From: Arenicola marina
Taxonomy: Eukaryota; Annelida; Polychaeta; Arenicolidae
NCBI GenBank assembly: GCA_964019135.1
Contig: OZ025257.1
Coordinates: 26,520,352 to 26,584,351 of the forward strand
Length of the DNA stretch: 64,000 nt
Direction of reading: 5' to 3'
The notes under the pieces were generated by a model. The model did no database searches. It saw only the letters and a program-made list of their open reading frames with translations, and was not told the DNA's origin. Each line of letters opens with the position of its first letter. Position 1 is the stretch's first letter. Below, in pieces: positions 23,840-34,339 of the stretch. Position numbers and translations under genes: made by a program.

Positions 23840-24220
23840 GCAAGGCGCGGGGCGAGAAGGCGCGGGCGAAAAGGCGCGGGGCGAGAAGGCGAGGGGCGAG
23901 ACGGCGCGGACGAGAAGGCGTGGGGCGAGAAGGCGCGGGGGGAGAAGGCGCGGGGCGAGAAGGCGCGGGGCGAGAAGGCGCGGGGCGAGAAGGCGACAGG
24001 GCGAGAAGGCGCGGGGCGAGAAGGTGCGGGCGAAAAGGCGCGGGGCGAGAAGGCGAGGGGCGAGACGGCGCGGACGAGGAGGCGCGGGGCGAGAAGGCGT
24101 GGGGCGAGAAGGCGCGGGGGGAGAAGGCGCGGGGCGAGAAGGCGCGGGGCGAGAAGGCGCGGGGCGAGAAAGCGCGGGGCGAGAAGGCGACAGGGCGAGA
24201 AGGCGCGGGGCGAGAAGGCC
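23840..24220 (+). repeat. GC-rich minisatellite, 15-bp unit with a 164-bp higher-order repeat
   Basis: The unit GGCGCGGGGCGAGAA repeats about 25 times. A variant-marked block starting GGGCGAAAAGGCGCGGGGCG recurs at 23864 and 24028 (164 bp apart), showing duplication of an eleven-unit block. ORFs on both strands (23655-24350) are by-products of the repeat. Confidence 0.92.
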
Positions 24221-24667
24221 ATTTGATTACCAGGGGTTGAGGCGGTATGGTTTTTTTGTGGGTTGAAATAAAAGCAGGATTTTGTTTGGGTCGGTATGAA
24301 AGTAAGAAATGTAATTCTTTAAGAAAATATCCAGCCCAGGTAAATTTCAAGGCCAGAGTTTGGTTTACAAAAACAAAAACAGCGCCGCCGCCCCCCCCCC
24401 CACCCCTCCCTGGATATGCAATGGTCCGCCCCTTACATTGAAATGGCTAATGGATGTTTTAGGCCCTTTTGTGCACACTGGTGGGGCTGGGTATCTCCTA
24501 AGATCTGACATCCAGCCTAAGATCTGACATCCAGTCATCCAGAATCATCCAAAAAGGGCAGCCTTGCTAGCTTATATGCATAAATGTGGCAACAACCAAG
24601 CTCTTAATTTAACACAACCGTGCACCCCCTCACCCTGGGGTCTTTTGAGCGACACATATGTATATAC

Positions 24668-24788
24668 CTAACAATATGTATTGCAATATGTGGTCATATC
24701 GAGACAGTGACACATTCAACGGGAGATAGCTAGCAGCCATGTCATCGGGCTTCATCTCCTGCTCTTTGCGATGTACGGGATCGTTATC
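24668..24788 (-). CDS. isolated exon-like segment
   Basis: After acceptor GCGCAG the frame reads DNDPVHRKEQEMKPDDMAAS and continues to SLSRYDH; a donor-like GTATAT follows near 24667, or the frame runs to a stop. Composition looks like a cytoplasmic tail. The phase does not match the segment at 25276-25152, so at least one exon between them is missing if they belong together. Confidence 0.3.
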
Positions 24789-25009
24789 CTGCGCAATCAT
24801 AACCTTGTGTCAAATAGATAATCAGCCTTTGATTACGTCTAGAAGCAAAAAGGAAAACTAATTAACGGTGCATCTCAGGATTAACTTCGTTATATGTGGT
24901 TAATGCATACGATGCAAACAATTTTTTAATTGTTTTTCTTTTATTTCAATTACAGCACATATGAAAAAACTTACATCACGCACAATGTACAGGAAATAGT
25001 TGTATGCGT

Positions 25010-25110
25010 AAATTTAAGTTCGGTCTGGATTTAACGGACAGCTGGTTAAATAGCGTACTCTTAAGTTCGGTCTGCATTTAACGGACAGCTGGTTAAATAA
25101 CGTGCTCTTA
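25010..25110 (+). repeat. two-copy tandem repeat, about 49-bp unit
   Basis: TTAAGTTCGGTCTGSATTTA then ACGGACAGCTGGTTAAATA occurs twice in direct succession, just downstream (minus strand) of the exon-like segment. Confidence 0.7.
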
Positions 25111-25151
25111 ATCAAGCTTGGTATGGGCTGTTGACTCGATGCAAAGCCTAC

Positions 25152-25276
25152 CTTTAAGTTTGGTGTAGACAGAAGACTCTGAGCTGGCGTTTCCGCTACT
25201 GCCGCTCTCGGCCAAGTGGTCATAGTTAGAGAGCCCATTCCTGTCCACATGGTCACTGACCACTTCACTTATCATA
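25152..25276 (-). CDS. isolated exon-like segment, Ser-rich cytoplasmic-tail-like
   Basis: Acceptor CACAG at 25277-25279, donor GTAGGC at 25151. The frame reads ISEVVSDHVDRNGLSNYDHL then AESGSSGNASSESSVYTKLK. The tyrosine context (VYTKL) suits a signalling tail. Family not recognised. Confidence 0.38.
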
Positions 25277-25279
25277 CTG

Positions 25280-28200
25280 TGTATGGCGGATTGTATGGTA
25301 ATGATAATCCAAGGGATCAGATCCTCGAATTCTCAAGGTAAGTAGTCAGATCGATATAATGCGATTTGACTGATTCACTTCGCCAAACGTTATTTATTAA
25401 AACTGTCCGTCAAGGAGTGCTTTCATAAATAAGAATGTACTACTTTTTTTCAAAGTCGCTTTGCTTTCGGTTTAGTGATTTCCACCTGTATTCGTAACCA
25501 CTGATTCGCCTAAGTCCTTCCTCGATTGATGTTCTCTTGGCCCGTAGTCCCGGAGAGCCACTGTGTAAGGGCCTTGAAAGATCTTAATGCGTCGTTAATG
25601 ACACGAATATCTCCAGACGGCCAGTGGCGGGCAGTGTTATTCCAACCAATAAATACCTTCTGTTACGGTCACTGTGACATATCTGCAGCCCATGCACCGA
25701 CTTTATTATTATTGCTCTGATGGGTGTTTGGCTTCATCCAAATTGGTGTATTTATATATACAGATGTATCGTGTAGTCCCACGTATCTGTGTTATCCACG
25801 AGTGAATAACCGCGTTGAAGTCACCCACATTGACTAGCATTTATGGAGCATTAAAGTGACCGGTCGGTAGATCCTTTGTATTGTATTGAGACCTGTGCGA
25901 TAGTACATTCAGTTGTCATCTCACACGGACTCCTTCTGTCCACGTGGTCTTCGTCCGACACGCGCGGGGATGAAGATACAGAGGCTGGGGTAGTGAGGGG
26001 GAGGAGGGGGGCGGTGGGGGTGGGGGGCTAGACGGGGAGGAAGACGGGGGGGGGGGGTAGGGCCATGGGTGAGAGGGAGATGGCCGATACGGTTGGTTGG
26101 GCACACAGGTGACGCACCGCTCTCACCTGGCCCATGCCATATGTCACGGGCGGCCGGGCTGGTGGGAGTGGTGGGAAGGGGGCGGGGGCAGGGGGGCGGA
26201 GCGGGGGGGGGGGCCTTGTGGTGGTGACGGAAGGTGAAAGTATCGGTTTTGTTGCGTAGGGCGGGCAGGGGGCGGGGGCAGGGGCGGGTGTGAAAGGTTA
26301 AGGTTGAGGGGGCGGGCGGAGGGGGGGGGGGGGCATGGGGCGGTGACAGACACGCACGTGTACATTCACGGTATAGTTTAATCAATAACCACGACACAAA
26401 AAACAATGCCGGCCAGCTGTTGCCGCCTGGTGACTCATGACAAAACGACATGGCCAGCGTCTTACCACCTCGCCTCCCCCCACCCATCATCCACTCGCTC
26501 ATCCCCTATAACCATGACCACACCCTAACCCTACCCTGTCCTCCATCCACGGTATCTTCACCCCGGGCCCACGCCGACTCACACTCGCCACTTCTCGCCA
26601 TAGCACGCAACGCCAGTCGTTTGCAGACATCGAAATGGCTTATTAATCGATCCTTCACTATTCGGCTGCAATGTTTCCAACTAGAGTTACCTGTTGGCTC
26701 GCAGATAAATCGGTTTGTCATTTGATGTTAATATTTAGTCACACTACTATTGATTTTCAGGCGCATATATTGTTAGTAGGCCACATAACAAAGAACAGCT
26801 CAACACTTGAATAAGCTAATCATCAGCATCTATCCACTAGAGACTAAACGTAGACGCTTTCTGATTTGTATTGCACCATTTTAGGAACCCTAAAAAACTA
26901 ATATCAAACGCACTAAATATAGCAATTTTCTCCACCTTTCAAAAATGTTCTTGGATATTTACTGGACACATGGTTTAATCGCCGCGGTGTTACCTCTTTA
27001 AGACAGAACATAAAATAATGACCTGTCTTTATGTTAAATTTGCGAACACTGGAATACGATCCGATTGTATTGTTTTATTGTCGGAATACACAAGAAAGCC
27101 ACATTTTCTAACATAGGCCTACCCTTGAAATTGAATGCCCGATGGCTCTACTGTAGTATGCGAAAATACTTCGTGGTTGATGCTTGGCAAAGTACTTTAA
27201 TTGAACATTAAATGTCAGCTAGTGAGCAGCTAGTTCATTGCACAGGTATGGTTTTAAGCCTATCCACTACTTTGAAGAATGAACTGACAAAAGTAACCCA
27301 CACTCTGCGGTGATAGCAGGCTGTGGCGGGAGTATTCAGAACATGGAGACATCCAGTGTGGGCAAGAAGGCGAGAAATTGGTCTTTCCCTGCGCCATGTT
27401 AAAGACTAAAGCCCCAATTAATTCCCACAAACCAAAGGGGGATCAGGTTGTGGTGATATGCATGGACATGCGTACGTCATGACATATGTCTGTGATGGCG
27501 ACAATATTGGCCAACTCAAAAAGAAATTTAAAAAACGCCTTAAAACAATTTAAAGATCCTTTTCTCACGTTCATTGTGAAATTAACTAGAATCTTTAGAG
27601 CACTTGTTGTTTAGTTGCCAGCATATAAAGCCTCTGTGGCCTCTTTTGGTACTATGGTTAAATGAGTCACGCAAGATATCCTTACCAGGTGATTTTCAGT
27701 CATGTATATTGGGTGAACGTATGACCTTATACAGCCAACTCATTAATCATGTATTTTTGATAGAAGTATATATATAGATGTAAATGGATGAATATAGCTC
27801 CGAATTTTATCGGCACTAAAACACTTCGTATTTAATTGTTGCATTTCTGTGACGTCAGGTGAAGCCAATGGTGAGGGAGGACTGGGTATTGACTGCTATC
27901 TTTACACTACTTTGGAGGCTTTGGTTGATCAATAAATTGATCGCCCATAATAATGATAGACCACTCATATCGCGCACATTATCGAGCACAGGATGCTGGT
28001 AATATTACATCCAATTAGTGAGTTCAACGGGAAATACCATCCCGACATGACATGTATACATTTGAGCTCTAAGGTATAAGGTAACGAGGATGTGTAGACA
28101 AAGATTAGCAGGTTCATACGCCGACTATCACTTCGCACATGACATGCAAGAAGCTTGTTTTGGGCACGAGGCTTTTTTAATGCAGGAAGCTTTGTTTATG

Positions 28201-30020
28201 CAGGAAGCTGTTTTTATGCAGGAAGCTGTTTTTATGCAGGACGCTTTTTTATGCGGGAATCTTCAACATCAATCCAAACAGGCCTTTTTTAACCCTTTAA
28301 TCGCATTGTCGTTTATAACACGGTACGTGCCAGAAAAAACGAGTCATGAAATCAGCATGCACCCGCTGGTGTTCAAATCATTACGCTCAGTGCAGGGTCC
28401 ATAATTAATATAAAACTGCCGCGCATAAATAAACAACGTTCATGACACAACGATACCGTTATAAATACATCCACAATAGTTTTATACCGATCCAGTTGCC
28501 ATGATGAAGTCCCACACCCGGAAGTCAGACAAGCTTTATTCTATATAAAGTGTCATTAGATGAAACTGCTGGCCACATGCAACGTTCAGGGGGGGGGGGG
28601 GGTACCCTTCATACGTCCCACTCTTGTTGTACGTCGTTCTATATGAGTATTTTTATTTTAGCGTTATCTTCAGGATGTCCAGGAGGTACAAGATAAAATA
28701 AAAAAGTGTATTTAAACTTCAATGTAGATACACTAGTTACACTTGGCACTTTATGCACAAGTTTGCATTGGAAGTAAAAGGTTAGACCCTGACAAGAACC
28801 ACTACTGAGGTAAAAAGGTACTGTATAGAGGACTTTCGCAGGATTTGACGACTTTGACTGGCATTTCTATGCACGATTCCCCATCCCCTCCCCCCACTTA
28901 TGACTTCGTTATTTGGGACGCACTTTTATCAGGGGGGAGGGGGGTAAAAAATCCCCTTCAGTAGTGCACAGAGAGATTGCACATACCGTTCCATGTTGCT
29001 TACACAAGATGTATGGCAGAGGCTCTGACAATAATTTATAACATTTACAAAAAAGGGATAGATTTTGCGGCGCCTCGTTTATCCATATTGTAACATGCAT
29101 CCCGGCCAACTCAGCACCAACACAACACATGGAATCAGGCCCGAGTTTTCTTCCCCCGCCTGCTTGCCCCCCCCCCCCCCCACCCGCCCCCTCCCCACTC
29201 CTGCCGCCGGCCTCTCTCACCCACGGTATAGGTACATTCCGGTGAAGTCGCACCTGCGATGGCTTCCCAGAAACCAGATTGGCTGTCGTTTGTAATCGTT
29301 ACAATGCGTTTTTAATGACACAGAATGAGGTAACAAAATACAGAAAACTACCACGAAGACCTGATTGGCAATCCCGGATTCCGGAGCAGGATGCAGACAG
29401 CCGAACACCCCGGGCCCTGGGGTCTCGGCCCGGGGGCCCCACGTACTTCGCCCCACCCCTGGGGGGCAAAGCCGAAACTGTTCGGGGTGGGCGGCTGCGT
29501 GTGTGCGTGTGTGTGTGGGGGGGGGGGGGGTGGGGGGGGTGCGTGACGAGGAAAGGGAGAAGGGAATTAAGGCAGGTCAGGGTCGGTGAGGGGTCGGAGG
29601 AGGCTGGGTGCTCGAGGCTATAAAGACAGCCAGATGCAGGGTAGACGTTTTCAAGCCGCTCAGTCGTAAAACGCCGCAGCGAACTGAGACGGCGGGCCAA
29701 GAGATATAACTACCAGAGTCATAATGGCGCCATGCTCTGGCCCCCGGTCAAAATACCAACCTTCGAGCATACTATTCACAACAAGTGTCGGGGGGAGAGA
29801 CAGCCGGAGACTGGCTGCGGGAAGAAAAGGGACGGGTTAAACAAATGAGAGACTAGAAGAGAAGTAGGCTCCTCCAGAGTTTCACCTCCGCGCGCTCGTT
29901 AACGCGCCACGTAACGGTGGGTTGTGGAGCAGATTATAGACCCGGGCGGGGAGGTGGTGGTGGGGGGGGGGGGAGTACTTAATACATACACGAGTTTGGA
30001 GGAGTTCCGTGGTAAAACTC
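25280..30020. other. gene-poor region rich in homopurine tracts
   Basis: Strongly G-rich on the plus strand at about 25990-26340, and C or G runs of 10-17 at 28590-28603, 29168-29181 and 29517-29540. The proline-rich ORF 25921-26502 (minus) is a translation of the G tract. No supported gene. Confidence 0.4.
28165..28255 (+). repeat. 18-bp tandem repeat, five units
   Basis: The unit TTTATGCAGGAAGCTGTT recurs with one or two changes each. Each copy carries a T-rich run followed by ATGCAG|G, which looks like a 3' splice site. Confidence 0.75.
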
Positions 30021-30021
30021 T

Positions 30022-30125
30022 CACTTTTGCACCGCCAAATTCCGCTCAGCCGGGGCGTTATACCGTCAAAACCCTCTCGGTCGGGGCGTTTTACCGTCAA
30101 AATCCGCTCGGAAGGGGCATTTATC
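30022..30125 (+). repeat. 29-bp tandem repeat, three units
   Basis: CGGGGCGTTTTACCGTCAAA plus ATCCGCT-type units occur three times with substitutions. Confidence 0.6.
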
Positions 30126-30464
30126 CCGGCAACCGAACCCCCCTCCCCCCAACCAGATTTGGATAATAGTGCCCCCCCCCCCGGAGACTAGAGGAGAAGT
30201 TGGGAGGCTAGCTCGCCGCAAAATGGCGTTATACAAGGTTAACGTGTTGCCCACATCCACTGACGGAGAGTGACGAAAGATGATAGACGAAGCAAAATAT
30301 ATTAGAAAAAAAATGCGAATACAAGGATGAATCAAAACAGCAATAAAGAGAAATGGAACTTGAACTGAGTTCTATAACGGAGTACCTTTGCACGAAACTC
30401 GTTTACCCTCAACGGGTAGGATTCAAGATTTAAGATTTTAGATTTAAGATTTAGGATTTTAGAT

Positions 30465-30612
30465 TCATTTATTTGAAATAAGGGTGTCATATATTTTGCA
30501 TAAAATATGCCGAGGAAGGGTCCATTTCAATTTATTTAGGATCCCAGCAACTCTAGAGATTTTATTCGCGATCTTATCAACATGTTTATTCCATTTTATA
30601 TCCTTGTCAAGG
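30465..30612 (-). pseudogene. 3' end fragment of a non-LTR reverse transcriptase ORF
   Basis: The minus frame reads LDKDIKWNKHVDKIANKISR and continues to LPRHILCKIYDTLI, the well-conserved thumb region that follows the catalytic core in LINE reverse transcriptases. The stop is followed by TTAAATC-type short repeats (30424-30470) of the kind found at LINE 3' ends. The upstream catalytic part is absent; the 33-bp array starts at once. Confidence 0.7.
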
Positions 30613-31700
30613 ACGGGTCTGCGTATGGTATGTATCAGGAGCTGTATGAGACGCCGAATGGTATATATCAGGATCTCTATGAGGCGCCGAATGGTATGTA
30701 TCTGGAGATGTAGAAGGCGCGGAATAGTATATATCGGGAGCTCTATCGGGCGCGGAATGGTATATATCGGAAGCTCTATGGGGCGCGGAATGGTACATAT
30801 CGGAAGCTGTATGGGGCGCGGAATGGTACATATCGGAAGCTCTATGGGGCGCGGAAAGGTATATATCGGGAGCTGTATGGGGCGCGGAATGGTACATATC
30901 GGAAGCTCTATGGGGCGCGGAATGGTACATATCGGAAGCTCTATGGGGTGCGGAATGGCACATATCGGAAGCTGTATGGGCCGCGGAATGGTACATATCG
31001 GAAGCTCTATGGGGCGCGGAATGGTATATATCGGAAGCTCTATGGGGCGCGGAATGGTACATATCGGAAGCTCTATGGGGCGCCGAATGGTACATATCGG
31101 AAGCTCTATGGGGTACGGAATGGCACATATCGGAAGCTCTATGGGGTGCGGAATGGTACATATCGGAAGCTGTATGGGGCGCCGAATGGTACATATCGGA
31201 AGCTCTATGGGGCGCCGAATGGTACATATCGGAAGCTCTATGGGGCGCCGAATGGTACATATCGGAAGCTCTATGGGGTACGGAATGGCACATATCGGAA
31301 GCTCTATGGGGTGCGGAATGGTACATATCGGAAGCTGTATGGGGCGCCGAATGGTACATATCGGAAGCTCTATGGGGCGCCGAATGGTACATATCGGAAG
31401 CTCTATGGGGCGCGGAATGGCACATATCGGAAGCTCTATGGGGCGCCGAATGGTACATATCGGAAGCTCTATGGGGCGCCGAATGGTACATATCGGAAGC
31501 TCTATGGGGCGCGGAATGGCACATATCGGAAGCTCTATGGGGCGCCGAATGGTACATATCGGAAGCTCTTTGGGGCGCGGAATGGTATATATCGGGAGCT
31601 GTATGAGGCGCCAAATGATATACATATGCTGCTCTATGGGTCGCTGAATGATATATATCAGGAGCTGTATGAGGCGCGGCATGATATATATCTGCGGCTC
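30612..31700 (+). repeat. minisatellite, 33-bp unit, about 33 copies
   Basis: Unit GGCGCGGAATGGTACATATC then GGAAGCTCTATGG. Because 33 is divisible by three and the unit lacks stops in several frames, long ORFs run through on both strands. Variation is structured (GCGCGG / GCGCCG / GTACGG / GTGCGG), with repeated blocks of variants. Confidence 0.95.
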
Positions 31701-31719
31701 TATTCGTCTCATTCACGCA

Positions 31720-33085
31720 ATCGCCATATTGACGCCAAAACGAGGCTGTGCCTGCAAACCCAAACTACGTGAACAGTTCAACGCGTGAATTCTAATGGGA
31801 GACACTGCTGCGGGTTTGCTGCGAAATAGCTCACGGGTGTTTTAGGTAATAAAATGACTGATTTCAGGTGTTCTGGAGCAAGTACATGTGAGAAATGAGG
31901 GTCTTTTGGAGCGAGTATATATGAAAATTTGAAACCGGGTGGGGGGGGGGGGTGGGGTATTTCCCGCGGCATGCAACAAGAGTCAATTTACATGGAAGCC
32001 CCCCCCCCCCCACTCGCTTTTCACGGTAGCTAGCATCTTTGTGCTGTAACATGTCAGTCTGTAGACTTACTGTTGTGTTTTTATTATCAGTTTTATTATG
32101 AGTATGTTTATTGAGTATTGAGTGAATCATATGACCCGGGGTCATTCTTTGCCATTAGGCCTACTACCCATATGACAGATCTATCAGAGTACTTGCGCAC
32201 CCCAGCGTTGTTGAATCCCGTGTTAACATATCTTCCCCGGTAGGCCTAGGTTCGATCGGAGCATGGGTACGTATTATGCTGGGTAAATGGAATTATGCTG
32301 ACATATTTTATTTCATGAAGGGGCTAATGTGGCAATAATTCTACTCACGCCCCCCTCCATGCAGGTAGGCCTAGGCCTAGCCCACTGATTTACTGTGCCT
32401 GTGGCGTGGCATGAACTAATCGGTCGCTTACGCTTAGATGCACAAGACTAATCTTAAAACGGTGATGACCGTGGGCGGGAACACATTTTATCAGAGAATG
32501 TGGTTGTTGCAATAAGTGGAGCAAATTTTTTTATTGAACCTGTCGGGAATTGAACGCACGACCCACTATCAAAAAGGGAAACGCGCTATCGACTGAGCTA
32601 CGTTGTCTTCAACCGTACGCGATGCGTTTCAGTGTATCTGCTGGTAACTCGAGCAACCATTGCCTGCAAAGTTTGTAATAAAAGCACTATTAACGTTTGA
32701 TTTAATTTGTCGTTAACTTTCCAATGGAAAAATCAACAGACAGATCTTAATTATCATCCACTAAACAGATAAGCTCTGCTGAACTGATAGCATCCCACTA
32801 CTGGTCGGGGATACCCCCAGCTGGACGGGGTCACCCGTGCCGTGTGGCATAGGCCTACGCGTTGGGCTATTGAAAATGTGGTCGAAAGAGATTAAAATTT
32901 GCAGAAATAGTTATTATTTGTTAACTAGTTTGAACAATAATGACCTGACAGTCTTAATAGTGACCATTGACGGAAGGGGGGGGGGGGAGGCCCTTGTGTC
33001 ACACACCGGGGCCACACATCATATGCACTACCCGTTCGGGCGCAAACTTGCAGGTATAGCCTCGTTCTCGCATGGGATTTCCCAA
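31720..33085. other. spacer between two 33-bp arrays, no gene seen
   Basis: Contains poly(G)/poly(C) runs (31940, 32000, 32975) and TAGGCCTAGGCCTA motifs near 32367. No exon supported. Confidence 0.4.
32538..32608 (-). repeat. tRNA-derived SINE head
   Basis: The minus strand has A-box TAGCTCAGTCGATAGCGCG and B-box GCGTTCAATTCCCGA at tRNA spacing, but no paired acceptor stem, so it is a SINE relic and not a tRNA gene. Confidence 0.45.
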
Positions 33086-33086
33086 C

Positions 33087-33530
33087 ATGTGAATAAGGCG
33101 AATGGGTCGCCGAATGATATATATCTGCGGCTCTATGGGTCGCCAAATGGTATATATCTGCGGCTCTATGGGTCGCCGAATGGTATATATCTGCGGCTCT
33201 ATGGGTCGCCAAATGGTATATATCTGCGGCTCTATGGGTCGCCAAATGGTATATATCTGCGGCTCTATGGGTCGCCGAATGATATATATCTGCGGCTCTA
33301 TGGGTCGCCAAATGGTATATATCTGCGGCTCTATGGGTCGCCAAATGGTATATATCTGCGGCTCTATGGGTCGCCGAATGGTATATATCTGGAGGTATAT
33401 GGGTCGCCGAATGGTATATATCTGCGGCTCTATGGGTCGCCGAATGGTGTATATCTGGAGGTATATGGGTCGCCGAATGGTATATATCTGGAGCTGTACG
33501 AGGCGCGGAATGGTAAATATCTGGAGCTAT
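33087..33530 (+). repeat. minisatellite, 33-bp unit, second array of the same family
   Basis: Unit GGGTCGCCAAATGGTATATA then TCTGCGGCTCTAT, about 13 copies. It is alignable with the distal units of the 30612-31700 array (for example the GCTGAATGATATATATC units at 31645). Confidence 0.93.
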
Positions 33531-34021
33531 ATTTGCTTGGCGTTTTTTTTTACGGGGATGCGAATTGTTAGTAGAATATTCACATAATTCTGTCTTATGG
33601 CCAAACGGCGATTCGAAGAACAGAGGGTGTCCGCATCACTGTTGTGTCATGTATAAACCTCGGATTGACACATTCATCATATAATATCAAGTCGCAAAGG
33701 CGTGTGTAAGGATTCATGACCTGTATTCAGTCACAACTCAAATGATGACTTCCCAAGGTCATGTCGCAAGGCCATATCCTGACAACCAACCTACGTCCCA
33801 GTGATATCCAGTTTTAAGCGGCCTTCCCCGTGTCAAAACTCCGTGACAAATGAGCAGTTTATGAACACCAGTCAGTTGATTCCCTTGTTATGCCCAAGTA
33901 GTCTAAAGTGGGGTAATCTGCGATGATTCCGGCCTAATGCTCGCATCGCTATCCAACATCCGCATGTTATCTACTCAACCACGTGCGAACCATGACGAAT
34001 GGACCATTAACACAGGCCTGT

Positions 34022-34335
34022 TGACCGACTAGTTCAGTCTGTTGACCGACCAGTTCAGTCTGTTAACCGACCAGTTCAGTCTGTTGACCGAGCAGTTCAG
34101 TCTGTTGACCGACCAGTTCAGTCTGTTGACCGACCAGTTCAGTCCGTTGACTGGCCAGTTCAGTTTGTTGCCCGACCAGTACACTCTGTTGACCGACCAG
34201 TTCAGTCTGATACCCGAAGAGCTCAGTCTGTTGACCGACCAGTTCAGTCTTTTGACCGACTATTTCAGTCTGTTGACCGACCTTTTCAGTCTGTTGACCG
34301 ACCAGTTCAGTCTGTTGACCGACCAGTTCAGCCTA
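34022..34335 (+). repeat. 21-bp tandem repeat, about 15 units
   Basis: The unit CAGTTCAGTCTGTTGACCGA + C repeats without length change. The ORF reading it is an artefact of the multiple-of-three period. Confidence 0.92.
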
Positions 34336-34339
34336 ATTT

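Noticed and set aside
23655..24350. Arg/Gly-rich and Pro/Ser-rich ORFs of up to 231 codons on opposite strands
   Set aside because: Both are translations of the 15-bp GC array.
25921..26502. 193-codon proline-rich minus ORF
   Set aside because: Reflects the G-rich plus strand; composition changes with the tract, not with any conserved block.
30465..31716. Long ORFs of 274-415 codons on both strands
   Set aside because: They translate the 33-bp minisatellite; several frames are open only because the period is a multiple of three. Only the RT tail at 30465-30612 is real protein ancestry.
32538..32608. Functional tRNA gene (also 8300, 9180, 40168, 47300, 56900)
   Set aside because: A- and B-box-like motifs are present but acceptor stems do not pair and arms are expanded; these are SINE heads.
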